This document shows positions 42,572 to 51,243 of a stretch of 64,000 bases of DNA, one piece after another; position 1 is the stretch's first letter; the number at the start of each line of letters is the position of its first letter. Source of the DNA: Mesorhizobium sp. M9A.F.Ca.ET.002.03.1.2 (GTDB lineage: Bacteria; Pseudomonadota; Alphaproteobacteria; Rhizobiales; Rhizobiaceae); the NCBI RefSeq assembly GCF_003952365.1, contig NZ_CP034443.1, positions 3,837,001 to 3,901,000 of the forward strand, written 5' to 3'. Below the pieces are notes generated by a model. It was not told the DNA's origin. It worked only from the letters and a program-made list of their open reading frames with translations, and searched no databases. The position numbers were made by a program, and so were the translations under genes.

Positions 42572-44878
42572 ATGACCATCGTCACACCGAAATTCGGCAT
42601 GGGTGCCTCTGTGTTGCGTCGCGAGGATCAGGCCTTCATCAAGGGTCTCGGTCGCTATACGGACGACATCCAGCCGGCCGGCATCCTGCACGGCTATGTC
42701 CTGCGCTCGCCGGTGGCCAAGGCAAGCTTCACCGTCGGTTCGACCGAGGCGGCCAAGGCAGCACCCGGCGTCCATCTGGTACTGACCGGTGCGGACCTTG
42801 CTCATCTCGGCGATCTGAAATCCGGCGTCATGCAGAGGCAGCCCGACGGCACCAAGGCGCCGACCCGTGACATTCCGGTCCTTTGCCGCGACCGGGTCAA
42901 TTATGTCGGCGATGCCGTCGCATTCGTCGTCGCCGACAGCCGCGCCCTGGCACAGGACGCGGCCGAGCTGATCGAGGTCGATTACGATGGCGAGGATGCC
43001 GCGTCCGGCACCGCCACGGCGCTTGACGAAGGCACGCCGCTGGTCTGGCCGGAACTCGGCTCTAACCGCGCCTTCAGCTACCACATCGGCGACAAGGCGA
43101 AGACGACGGCGGCATTCGCCAGCTCTGCGCATGTCACCCGCATCGAATTCATCAACAACCGACTGATCTGCAACTACATGGAGCCGCGCTCGGCGATCGG
43201 CGAGTGGAACACGCAAGAGAACCGCTTCGTGCTGACGACGGGATCGCAGGGCGTGCATTCCATGCAGTCGATCCTCGCTGACGTCTTCAAGATCAAGAAG
43301 GACCAGTTGCGCATCATCACGCCGGATGTCGGCGGCGGCTTCGGGCCGAAAAGCTTCGTCTATCGCGAGCATCCGCTGGTGCTCGAGGCCGCCAGGCGCC
43401 TAGGCCGTCCAGTCAAATGGGCCGGCGACCGCACCGAGCATTTCCTCACCGATGCGCAAGGCCGCGACAATGTCGTAACGGCAGAAATGGCGATGGATAA
43501 GGACGGCCGCTTCCTCGGCATGAAGGTCGATCTTCTCGCCAATATCGGCGCCTATGTCTCGCAATATGGCCCGTTCATCCCCTATATCGGCGTCACCATG
43601 TCGACCGGCGTCTACGACATCCAGGCGCTCGACGTTTCGGTGACCGGCCTCTACACCAACACCTGCCCGGTCGACGCCTATCGCGGCGCCGGCCGGCCGG
43701 AAGCGGCATTCCTGCTGGAAAAGCTCGTCGATGCCTGCGCCCACGATCTGGGCCTTCCCGTCGAAGAGATCCGCCGGCGCAATTTCATTCGACCAAACCA
43801 GTTTCCCTATCGCACGCAGACCGGCCGCCTGTACGACACCGGCGAATTCGCAGGCCATATGGACCGCGCCATCGAACAGGCGGAATGGACCGCGTTCCCG
43901 GAGCGGCTGGCGCGGTCGAAGGCTGAAGGAAAGATCCGCGGCATCGGCATGGCGACCTATATCGAGGCCTGTGCCTTTCCGGGCTCTGAACCGGCCTTTG
44001 TCGAATTGAACGGCGACGGCACGGTGACGCTGAAGATCGGCACTCAGACCAACGGGCAGGGACACGCGACCGCCTATGCGCAGTTCCTTTCGGAAAAGCT
44101 TCATCTCGACATCGACAAGATCCATGTCCGCCAGGGCGACACCGACGACCTGAAGGCCGGCGGCGGCACCGGCGGCTCGCGCTCCATTCCCCTTGGCGGT
44201 GTATCAGCTTCTCGCGCGGGCGAGGATCTGGCCAACAAGATCAAGCGCATCGCCGCGGATGAACTGGAAGCCTCGGCCGGCGACATCGAATTGTCCAACG
44301 GCGTTGCCCGCATCGTCGGCACCGACCGCACCATCGATTTTTCCAGCATCGCCAAGGCCGCCAAGGACCCGGACGATCTCAAAGGCTTTGGCGAGTTCGT
44401 GCAGGACGAATGCACCTATCCGAACGGCACCCACATCTGCGAGGTCGAGATCGATCCCGACACCGGCACGACGGAGATCGTCCGCTACACGATTGTCGAC
44501 GATTTCGGCGTCACGGTGAATCCGATCCTGCTGGCCGGCCAGGTGCATGGCGGCGTCGTCCAGGGCATCGGCCAGGCGCTGACCGAAAACACGGTCTATG
44601 GCGAGGACGGGCAGCTCCTGACAGCGAGCTTCATGGACTATGCCATGCCGCGCGCCGACGATTTCCCGTTCTTCCATTTCGAGACCCGCAACGTGCCATC
44701 GACCACCAATGCTCTGGGCATCAAGGGCGCCGGTGAGGCCGGCACGATCGGGGCGACGCCGGCCGCGCTCAATGCGGTGACCGATGCGCTCTATCGCGCC
44801 TACGGCATCAAACACATCGACATGCCGGCGACGCCGGCACGCATCTGGGCAGCGATCCAGGAAGCCGCGAGACCATGA
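42572..44878 (+). CDS. Molybdenum hydroxylase large subunit (form II CoxL-like)
   Basis: 768 residues of the xanthine dehydrogenase/CO dehydrogenase large-subunit family, which binds the molybdopterin-cytosine-dinucleotide cofactor. The active-site loop is AYRGAGR (369-375), the form II signature; true CO dehydrogenases have AYxCSFR, so CO oxidation is unlikely. The GVGG-type substrate loop (PDVGGGFGPKS) and the C-terminal KGAGEAGTIGA with the catalytic Glu are present. The FAD and 2Fe-2S subunits that should complete the enzyme are not adjacent. The stop codon is formed by an intergenic repeat. The start has a GAGG site. Confidence 0.88.
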   Translation: MTIVTPKFGMGASVLRREDQAFIKGLGRYTDDIQPAGILHGYVLRSPVAKASFTVGSTEAAKAAPGVHLVLTGADLAHLGDLKSGVMQRQPDGTKAPTRDIPVLCRDRVNYVGDAVAFVVADSRALAQDAAELIEVDYDGEDAASGTATALDEGTPLVWPELGSNRAFSYHIGDKAKTTAAFASSAHVTRIEFINNRLICNYMEPRSAIGEWNTQENRFVLTTGSQGVHSMQSILADVFKIKKDQLRIITPDVGGGFGPKSFVYREHPLVLEAARRLGRPVKWAGDRTEHFLTDAQGRDNVVTAEMAMDKDGRFLGMKVDLLANIGAYVSQYGPFIPYIGVTMSTGVYDIQALDVSVTGLYTNTCPVDAYRGAGRPEAAFLLEKLVDACAHDLGLPVEEIRRRNFIRPNQFPYRTQTGRLYDTGEFAGHMDRAIEQAEWTAFPERLARSKAEGKIRGIGMATYIEACAFPGSEPAFVELNGDGTVTLKIGTQTNGQGHATAYAQFLSEKLHLDIDKIHVRQGDTDDLKAGGGTGGSRSIPLGGVSASRAGEDLANKIKRIAADELEASAGDIELSNGVARIVGTDRTIDFSSIAKAAKDPDDLKGFGEFVQDECTYPNGTHICEVEIDPDTGTTEIVRYTIVDDFGVTVNPILLAGQVHGGVVQGIGQALTENTVYGEDGQLLTASFMDYAMPRADDFPFFHFETRNVPSTTNALGIKGAGEAGTIGATPAALNAVTDALYRAYGIKHIDMPATPARIWAAIQEAARP

Positions 44879-44944
44879 TCCCGAACCGACGGTCCGCGTC
44901 AGCGAAAAGTGGAATCCGGTTTTCAAAAAAGATATTGGTCAAAC
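44872..44944. repeat. Palindromic repeat at the end of the CoxL-like gene
   Basis: ACCATGATC (44872-44880) pairs imperfectly with GATATTGGT (44931-44939). The centre has AAAAGTGGAATCCGGTTTTC. It resembles the shorter element at 56021-56059 but carries an extra segment near 44885-44902. The TGA of the CoxL-like gene is inside its left arm. Confidence 0.6.
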
Positions 44945-44993
44945 AAGCGGTTAGAACCCTGTCTCGATTCTGTCGGGATGGATCAGGCTCGAA

Positions 44994-45944
44994 GTGACAA
45001 CAGCAGACCATCGCGGCGGGCACAATACGCTCACCGGCATCATGCTCAAGATCGTGTCGGTGGCGGTCTTTGTCGGCATGTCGTCCTGCATCAAGGCGGC
45101 GGGAACGGTGCCGGCGGGCCAGATCGTCTTCTTCCGTTCCTTCTTCGCCATCTTTCCGGTCATCGTGTTCCTCGCCTTCCAGGGAAAGCTTGGCACCGCG
45201 TTTTCGACCAAGCGGCCGCTCAGCCACATTGCGCGCGGCGTCGTCGGCGTCTGCGCCATGGGCCTCGGCTTCTTCGCGCTGACACGGCTGCCGCTGCCCG
45301 AAGCGATCACGCTGAATTACGCACAGCCGCTGCTGGTGGTGGTGTTCAGTTCGATCTTCCTCGGCGAAGTCATCCGCGTCTATCGCTGGAGCGCGGTTGC
45401 GGTCGGACTGGTCGGCGTGCTGATCATCTCATGGCCGGAACTGACGCTGCTGAGCTCGGACGCGGCGCTCGGCGATCAGGAGGTGCTCGGCGTCATCGCC
45501 GCGCTGGTCGCGGCAGCGATCTCGGCCGTCGCCATGCTGCTGGTGCGCAATCTCGTCCAGAGCGAGCCGACGGCGACCATCGTGCTGTGGTTTTCGGTGA
45601 CGGCGAGCGTCTTGGCGCTGTTTTCGCTGCCGTTTGGCTGGCAGGCGCTGACGCCGGTGCAGGCGGGTCTTCTGGTCGCGGCCGGGTTTTGCGGCGGGCT
45701 CGCCCAGATTCTGATGACGGCAGCCTATCGCCATGCCGAGGCCTCGGTCGTGGCGCCGTTCGAATACACGTCGATGCTGCTCGGCATCGTCGTCGGCTAC
45801 CTCGCCTTCGGCGACGTCCCGACGGTTCATATGCTCATCGGCGGCTTGATCGTCGTCGCCGCCGGCATCTTCATCATCTGGCGCGAGCGCCAGCTCGGGC
45901 TGGAACGTGCCCGCACCCGCCAGGCGGCCCCGCCGCAAGGGTGA
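44994..45944 (+). CDS. EamA/DMT-superfamily transporter
   Basis: 316 residues with ten predicted membrane helices in two homologous halves, each an EamA domain (QIVFFRSFFAIFPVIV in the first, the APFEYTSMLLGIVVGYL end motif in the second). Drug/metabolite transporters of this type export amino acids or metabolites; the substrate is unknown. The chosen start is GTG at 44994; an ATG 16 codons later (MLKIVSVAVF) is nearer the first helix, and neither has a clear ribosome site. It lies after a repeat element and faces the XRE regulator. Confidence 0.87.
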   Translation: MTTADHRGGHNTLTGIMLKIVSVAVFVGMSSCIKAAGTVPAGQIVFFRSFFAIFPVIVFLAFQGKLGTAFSTKRPLSHIARGVVGVCAMGLGFFALTRLPLPEAITLNYAQPLLVVVFSSIFLGEVIRVYRWSAVAVGLVGVLIISWPELTLLSSDAALGDQEVLGVIAALVAAAISAVAMLLVRNLVQSEPTATIVLWFSVTASVLALFSLPFGWQALTPVQAGLLVAAGFCGGLAQILMTAAYRHAEASVVAPFEYTSMLLGIVVGYLAFGDVPTVHMLIGGLIVVAAGIFIIWRERQLGLERARTRQAAPPQG

Positions 45945-46055
45945 GGAGAAGTCCGCGCAGCGGACGGAAAGCCAATTGCTTGGCCTTCCCGACGACGAAC
46001 GCCCGGTGCGATAGCGAAGGGCCGGGTCAGAGCGTTCGCAATAAGAGCTTTCCGA

Positions 46056-46871
46056 TCACGGGGCCTTTGCCGCCCGCTCCTTCGCCAATCGGACCAGCAC
46101 AGTCCTTGTCTGCTCATCGGCGGGGAAAAAGGATTCGATCGCCAGTTCCGACAGCGTCACGTCGAGCGGGGTGCCGAACACGGTGATGGTGCTGATGAAC
46201 GACAGCACGGCATCGCCATGAGCAAGCCGCAGCGGGTGCACGATCGCGTTCGGCTCGACCAGCACTGGCCGTCCGCCTTTCAGGCCGGACGGGTAGGCCC
46301 GAAGCTCGCGTTCCAGTTCGACCAGAACCGGGTCGCCCGAGGCGTCGTTCTGGTGTTTCAGCCGGTCAAGAAGATGCGCGCGCCATTCGGCGAGGTTGAC
46401 GATGCGCGGCGCGACGCCACCTGGGTGCAGGCTGAGTCGCAGCACGTTGACCGGGGGCTTCAGCAAGGAGGGCTCGGCGACGTTGGCCAGGAACGGGCCG
46501 ATGGCGGCGTTCGGCGCAACCAGATTCCAGTGCCGGTCGACGGCGAGCGCCGGGAAGGGCTCGTGCCCCTTGAGCACGATCTCGACGGCGGCCATCGCCG
46601 GAGCCAGCGAGGCATCGGTGAGCGGACGCTCGCTGAAGTTAGGCGCAAAGCCCGCGGCCAGCAGGAGCTGGTTGCGCTGCCTCAGCGGGATCGAGAGCTG
46701 CTCGGCCAGATGCAGCACCATCTCGCGCGACGGTGCAGCGCGCCCGCTCTCCACGAAGCTCAGATGCCGCTGTGAGATTTCGGCTTCCATGGCGAGATCG
46801 AGCTGGGACATTCGTCGGCGTGTACGCCATTCGCGAATAAGGCTGCCGGCGGAGGTTTGGGCTGTCGTCAT
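46056..46871 (-). CDS. XRE regulator with MmyB-like ligand domain
   Basis: 271 residues. An N-terminal helix-turn-helix (about 8-65; RRMSQLDLAMEAEISQRHLS) is followed by the MmyB-like ligand-binding domain (about 90-265), with the WNLVAPNAAI segment of that family. Members respond to small molecules, fatty acid derivatives in some cases. The start MTTAQTS is preferred over an upstream ATG at 46907. The target is unknown; the EamA gene is convergent, not divergent, so it is not an obvious target. Confidence 0.88.
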   Translation of the reverse strand: MTTAQTSAGSLIREWRTRRRMSQLDLAMEAEISQRHLSFVESGRAAPSREMVLHLAEQLSIPLRQRNQLLLAAGFAPNFSERPLTDASLAPAMAAVEIVLKGHEPFPALAVDRHWNLVAPNAAIGPFLANVAEPSLLKPPVNVLRLSLHPGGVAPRIVNLAEWRAHLLDRLKHQNDASGDPVLVELERELRAYPSGLKGGRPVLVEPNAIVHPLRLAHGDAVLSFISTITVFGTPLDVTLSELAIESFFPADEQTRTVLVRLAKERAAKAP

Positions 46872-46933
46872 GGGCGCATGACTAGGCCGGCCAGGGGAGC
46901 ATTTCAATTACCTGCGAAGTCATGCGGCACTTT

Positions 46934-46957
46934 CCTTCTCCGACAAGGGGGAGAAGG
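46934..46957. repeat. Short hairpin between the XRE and uracil glycosylase genes
   Basis: CCTTCTCC (46934-46941) pairs with GGAGAAGG (46950-46957). It lies 18 bases past the glycosylase stop on the minus strand but has no T-run, so a terminator role is uncertain. Confidence 0.45.
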
Positions 46958-46975
46958 GCGACCGCGTCCGCGCCC

Positions 46976-47860
46976 TCAACCCAGCGCCCGCAACTTCGTC
47001 TTCACTTCGAGGAAATCCCGCCACGCCAGCTTCTTGTGCGCGGGGGTTCTCAAGAGATAGGCCGGGTGCAGGGTCGGCATGGCGGGAATGGCAACGCCGG
47101 AGGCGGTCGTGTGGACGCGCCAATTGCCGCGTAGCCGCAGGATCCCTTCGGTGGTGTTGAGCAGGGTCTTTGCCGAGGGGCCACCCAGGTTGACCAGCAC
47201 CTTCGGATTGACCAGCTCGATCTGTCGTTCGATGAACGGCCGGCAGATCTCGGTCTCGTGCGGTGTCGGTGTGCGGTTGCCCGGCGGTCGCCAGGGGATG
47301 ACATTGGCGATGTAGGCCGATGTCCGGTCGAGGCCGATCGCGGCCAGTATCCGGTCGAGCAGCCGGCCGGAGCGGCCGACGAACGGCAATCCCTCGAGGT
47401 CCTCGTCGCGGCCGGGCGCCTCGCCGACCAGCATGACAGCGGCATTCGGATTGCCGTCGGCGAACACCAGGTTCTTGGCGGTGAATTTGAGGTTGCAGCC
47501 GTCGAATGCCGCCATGTGCTGGCGAAGCTCGTCCAGGGTCGTCGCCGTCGTCGCCAGTTGGCGCGCCAATGCCGCTTGGGCCTCGTCGGGCACCGTCGCG
47601 GTGGCAGGCTGCGCGCGCGCCGGTACCGCAACCGGCCTCTCGCTCATCTCGGCGCGTGACACGCTTGTCGAGCGTGGCAGTGCGGCGCTTCCACCCGTCG
47701 GCGGCGTAGCTGTCGCTGGCGCCTGCTCAGGCGGTTTTGACGCAACCTCGGCAAACCTGTTCACCGGCTCGTCTTCGAGCCCCTCGTCGACGCCCGCGCT
47801 GGCATAGAAGGCCAGCAGCTCGGCGATATCAGGTCGGTTGTCTCGGGAAACGGCAGTCAT
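46976..47860 (-). CDS. Family-4-like uracil-DNA glycosylase
   Basis: 294 residues. Removes uracil from DNA to start base-excision repair. The N-terminal 100 residues are Ala/Pro-rich linker; the catalytic domain has motif 1 GEAPGRDEDLEGLPFVGRSG and the C-terminal HPAYLLR. Family 4 enzymes hold a 4Fe-4S cluster through four cysteines. Here C122 and C206 remain, but the partner of C122 (position 125) is Lys and the cysteine of NVIKCRP is Trp190. A cluster is therefore doubtful or differently bound. Similar sequences seem common in Rhizobiales. Confidence 0.85.
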   Translation of the reverse strand: MTAVSRDNRPDIAELLAFYASAGVDEGLEDEPVNRFAEVASKPPEQAPATATPPTGGSAALPRSTSVSRAEMSERPVAVPARAQPATATVPDEAQAALARQLATTATTLDELRQHMAAFDGCNLKFTAKNLVFADGNPNAAVMLVGEAPGRDEDLEGLPFVGRSGRLLDRILAAIGLDRTSAYIANVIPWRPPGNRTPTPHETEICRPFIERQIELVNPKVLVNLGGPSAKTLLNTTEGILRLRGNWRVHTTASGVAIPAMPTLHPAYLLRTPAHKKLAWRDFLEVKTKLRALG

Positions 47861-47897
47861 GCATTCACACTCGGCCGCGCGTCAGGAATTTGCAAGT

Positions 47898-48542
47898 TCA
47901 CCCCGTAGGAATCCGCGGATCCTGAACCAGATAAAACGTCCAGCGCGGCGTGTAGTCGGTGATCAGGAAAACGAAGTTCGCCGTCTTCAGCGGGTCGATC
48001 TTGCCGTTCCTGAACAGCAGCTGGTCATACGGTTCGAAATCGCGGTCAAAATCGGCAAAGCTGCTCGACCAGATATTATCAGGCTTCTTGTTGCGCTGAT
48101 CGAACGACAGGCCGTCGCCGAACACGCTCGGCTGGTCGAGCACCTCCTGGAGCTCGAACTGGAATTCGACCCAGGCCTGGCCGCTGTTGTTGAGCACGTC
48201 GATGCGCATATACATGAGGCCGTTGGCGAATTCCCCTGCCTTGCCGAAGGGCTGGATCGGCTTTGTCGTGCGGATGGTCAGCGTCACCGGCGTCGCCGAA
48301 TTTAGTTCTTCGGTGATGACAAGCGGGTTTTCCTTGGTTCCGATGCCCGAAGCGCCCGTGATGCGGAAGCCGCCGAGCTCATCGGAAAAGGAATACGCCC
48401 CGGCCGCCCAGACTTTTTGTGGATCGGCACTGGCGTCAACCGGCGCCAGCGGCGAAAAGGCCAAAAGGAGCGCCCGGCAAATCCGTCCGGGCGAGGAAAA
48501 AAAGCGCGTCGATGAAAAGCCGGTTGGCCCGTATATGCGCAT
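47898..48542 (-). CDS. Conserved exported protein of unknown function
   Basis: 214 residues from the chosen start MRIYGPTG, which gives a signal peptide (hydrophobic LLLAFSPLAPV, cleavage near ASA-DP). The mature part is beta-rich, with ELGGFRITGASGIGTKENPL, a central MYMRIDVLNNSGQAWVEF and a C-terminal LITDYTPRWTFYLVQDP. I do not recognise the family. The frame runs to 48656 but the extra N-terminus spoils the signal peptide. Same strand as the uracil glycosylase, 37 bases upstream of it, so possibly in one unit. Divergent from ETF-QO. Confidence 0.65.
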   Translation of the reverse strand: MRIYGPTGFSSTRFFSSPGRICRALLLAFSPLAPVDASADPQKVWAAGAYSFSDELGGFRITGASGIGTKENPLVITEELNSATPVTLTIRTTKPIQPFGKAGEFANGLMYMRIDVLNNSGQAWVEFQFELQEVLDQPSVFGDGLSFDQRNKKPDNIWSSSFADFDRDFEPYDQLLFRNGKIDPLKTANFVFLITDYTPRWTFYLVQDPRIPTG

Positions 48543-48790
48543 GGCTCGAAGTATGGCCGATAAGCAAGCCGTCGAACAATTAAAAACGTGAGGCCGGCGG
48601 CTCTCCTTGGAATGGACCCGGCCTGGATCGATGTTCCGGCGGACTCCAAAACGCAATCTTGTAGTACGATGCGCGACTTTTTGACGAAATCGGCATTGTC
48701 ACGTCAGCGCCGGTTTCGCGTCGCGAATTGATGCGCTATGCAGCGGATAAGCCAGCAAGATGCGTAAATGCGGCAGCCAGTGAGGGGTTG

Positions 48791-50470
48791 ATGAGCGATA
48801 TCGAACGCGAAAGCATGGAATTTGACGTGGTCATCGTCGGCGCCGGTCCAGCCGGCCTCGCCGCCGCGATCCGTCTCAAGCAGGTCAATCCCGAGCTTTC
48901 CGTCGTCGTCCTGGAAAAGGGCGGCGAAGTCGGCGCCCACATCCTGTCCGGCGCCGTCGTCGATCCGATCGGCATCGACCGGCTGTTGCCGGGCTGGCGT
49001 GACGAAGAGGGTCATCCCTTCAAGACGCCGGTCACGGCGGACCATTTTCTGGTCCTCGGCCCCGCAGGTTCCTTCCGTCTGCCCAACATCCTGATGCCGC
49101 CGCTGATGAACAATCACGGCAACTACATCGTCTCGCTCGGCAATGTCTGCCGCTGGCTGGCGACCAAGGCCGAGGCGCTGGGCGTCGAGATCTATCCGGG
49201 CTTTGCCGCGGCCGACCTGCTCTACAACGAGGCTGGCGCGGTTACCGGCGTTGTCACCGGCGATATGGGCGTCGAGAAGGACGGCACGCACGGCCCGGGC
49301 TTCGCGCCGGGCATGGCGCTGATGGGCAAATATGTGCTGATCGGCGAGGGCGCGCGCGGCTCGCTGGCCAAGCAACTGATCGCCAAATACAATCTTTCCG
49401 ACGGCCGCGAGCCCGGCAAATACGGCATCGGCCTCAAGGAGCTCTGGCAGGTCAAGCCGAAAAACCACAAGCCAGGCCTGGTCCAGCATTCCTTCGGCTG
49501 GCCGCTCGACATGAAGACCGGCGGCGGCTCCTTCCTTTACCATCTGGAGGACAACCAGGTGGCGGTCGGCTTCGTCGTCCACCTCAACTACAAGAACCCC
49601 TATCTGTCGCCGTTCGACGAGTTCCAGCGCTTCAAGACCCACCCGGCGATCAAAGGCACGTTCGAAGGCGCCAAGCGGCTGGGTTATGGCGCCCGTGCCA
49701 TCACAGAGGGTGGCTGGCAGTCGGTGCCGAAACTGTCCTTCCCCGGTGGCGCGCTGATGGGCTGTGCTGCCGGCTTCGTCAACGTGCCGCGCATCAAGGG
49801 CTCGCACAATGCCGTGCTTTCCGGAATGCTGGCAGCCGAGCATGTCGCCGAGGCGATCGGCGCCGGCCGCGCCAATGACGAACTGGCTTCTTACGAGGCC
49901 GCATGGCGTGCGACCGACATCGGCAAGGATTTGAAGAAGGTGCGCAACGTCAAGCCGCTGTGGTCGCGCTTCGGCACCGTTGTCGGCGTCGGCATTGGCG
50001 GCCTCGACATGTGGCTGAACACGTTGTTCGGCTTCTCGCCATTCGGCACGCTGAAGCACGGCAAGGCCGATTATGCGACGCTGGACCCTGCCGCCAAGCA
50101 CAAGAAGATCGCCTATCCGAAACCGGATGGCGTGCTCACCTTCGACCGCCTGTCCTCGGTGTTTCTGTCGAACACCAACCACGAGGAAAACGAGCCTGTC
50201 CACCTGCTGGTCGCGGACATGGACCTGCAGCAGCGTTCCGAACACGATGTCTATGCCGGGCCCTCGACACGCTACTGCCCGGCCGGCGTCTACGAATGGG
50301 TCGACAAGGATGGCAACGCCGCCGCCGATCCCGCGGCGAAGAATGTGCGCTTCGTCATCAACGCGCAGAACTGCGTCCACTGCAAGACTTGCGACATCAA
50401 GGACCCGAACCGAAACATCACCTGGGTGCCGCCGCAAGGTGGCGAAGGCCCAGTTTATCAGAACATGTAG
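48791..50470 (+). CDS. Electron transfer flavoprotein-ubiquinone oxidoreductase
   Basis: 559 residues. Takes electrons from reduced ETF, fed by acyl-CoA dehydrogenases, and passes them to ubiquinone at the inner membrane. FAD-binding VVIVGAGPAGLAAAIR at the N-terminus, ETF-QO body, and the 4Fe-4S ferredoxin-like end with CVHCKTCDIKDP plus an earlier Cys in RYCPAGVYEW. A strong GAGGGG ribosome site precedes ATG 48791. Functionally it links to the isovaleryl-CoA dehydrogenase at 63 kb. The etfAB genes are not in the window. Confidence 0.96.
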   Translation: MSDIERESMEFDVVIVGAGPAGLAAAIRLKQVNPELSVVVLEKGGEVGAHILSGAVVDPIGIDRLLPGWRDEEGHPFKTPVTADHFLVLGPAGSFRLPNILMPPLMNNHGNYIVSLGNVCRWLATKAEALGVEIYPGFAAADLLYNEAGAVTGVVTGDMGVEKDGTHGPGFAPGMALMGKYVLIGEGARGSLAKQLIAKYNLSDGREPGKYGIGLKELWQVKPKNHKPGLVQHSFGWPLDMKTGGGSFLYHLEDNQVAVGFVVHLNYKNPYLSPFDEFQRFKTHPAIKGTFEGAKRLGYGARAITEGGWQSVPKLSFPGGALMGCAAGFVNVPRIKGSHNAVLSGMLAAEHVAEAIGAGRANDELASYEAAWRATDIGKDLKKVRNVKPLWSRFGTVVGVGIGGLDMWLNTLFGFSPFGTLKHGKADYATLDPAAKHKKIAYPKPDGVLTFDRLSSVFLSNTNHEENEPVHLLVADMDLQQRSEHDVYAGPSTRYCPAGVYEWVDKDGNAAADPAAKNVRFVINAQNCVHCKTCDIKDPNRNITWVPPQGGEGPVYQNM

Positions 50471-50632
50471 TCTGCCAAGACATGGTAGTCTGCCAGAACC
50501 GCCGCGCCGGCCATCTCGACCGTCGACCAAAATGAGAAGCCGGCGAAGGCCCGCTACATTCGCGGCGTCTAAAAAAAGTTGAAGCGGCGCGGCGGTTGTG
50601 GTTCCCTTTCCCTCTGATCCGGAGAGATGACC

Positions 50633-51238
50633 ATGCGCCTGGCGGTTCTGACGTGCCTTGCGGCGATTGGCGCCTTGTGCGGCTTCGCATCCTCGGCATC
50701 GGCTGACACGAAAGTGCTGATCAAGACGCGGACCTACAACATATCAGGAACCACGGGCGCCGCCCTGATCGAGGCCATGGACCGCAACGGCCCGAAGAGG
50801 CACGGCTTCATGACGCACGCCATCGCGCTGACCGCCTATACCGCAAATTGGGACCTTGATATCAGCCTGGACCGCGGTGTCTGCCGCCTGTGGCAAGCCA
50901 ATGGGACACTCGATCTCACCTACACCTTACCCCGTATGGCCTCAGCCGCGACGCCGGCGCTTCAGAAGCGCTGGAAGCGGTTTTTCGCGGGCGTTCGCAC
51001 CCACGAGCACACCCACGGCCGCATCGCCAGGACAATGATGCGGGCCACCGAGAAATCGGTCACGGGGCTGGAGTTCGCCGACAACTGGTTTTGCAGCAAG
51101 ACGCACCGCGAGGCGAGGCGCCGGATCAAGGCCGTCTATGCCGAATACGAGGCGAAACAGAACGCCTTCGACGCGCGCGAGCATCGCGACGGCGGCCATG
51201 TCGAGCATCTGGTCGATGCCCTGTCGCGTAAGCAATAG
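50633..51238 (+). CDS. DUF922 secreted putative zinc protease
   Basis: 201 residues. Sec signal peptide (cleavage near ASA-DT) and a DUF922 domain with the metal motif H124-E125-H126-T127-H128, which fits HExxH. Two cysteines (in GVCRLW and NWFCSK) may form a disulfide. The family is predicted, not shown, to be Zn-dependent peptidases. Start chosen at 50633 because GGAGAG then has normal spacing; ATG at 50627 would be too close. It ends 5 bases from the convergent endonuclease/phosphatase gene. Confidence 0.83.
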   Translation: MRLAVLTCLAAIGALCGFASSASADTKVLIKTRTYNISGTTGAALIEAMDRNGPKRHGFMTHAIALTAYTANWDLDISLDRGVCRLWQANGTLDLTYTLPRMASAATPALQKRWKRFFAGVRTHEHTHGRIARTMMRATEKSVTGLEFADNWFCSKTHREARRRIKAVYAEYEAKQNAFDAREHRDGGHVEHLVDALSRKQ

Positions 51239-51243
51239 GCCGC

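Noticed and set aside
42572..44878. True carbon monoxide dehydrogenase (form I CoxL)
   Set aside because: The active-site loop is AYRGAGR and lacks the AYxCSFR motif with the copper-binding cysteine.
48704..50530. 608-codon minus-strand frame opposite ETF-QO
   Set aside because: Shadow of the ETF-QO codon bias. The sequence is His/Arg/Val-rich without any fold signature.
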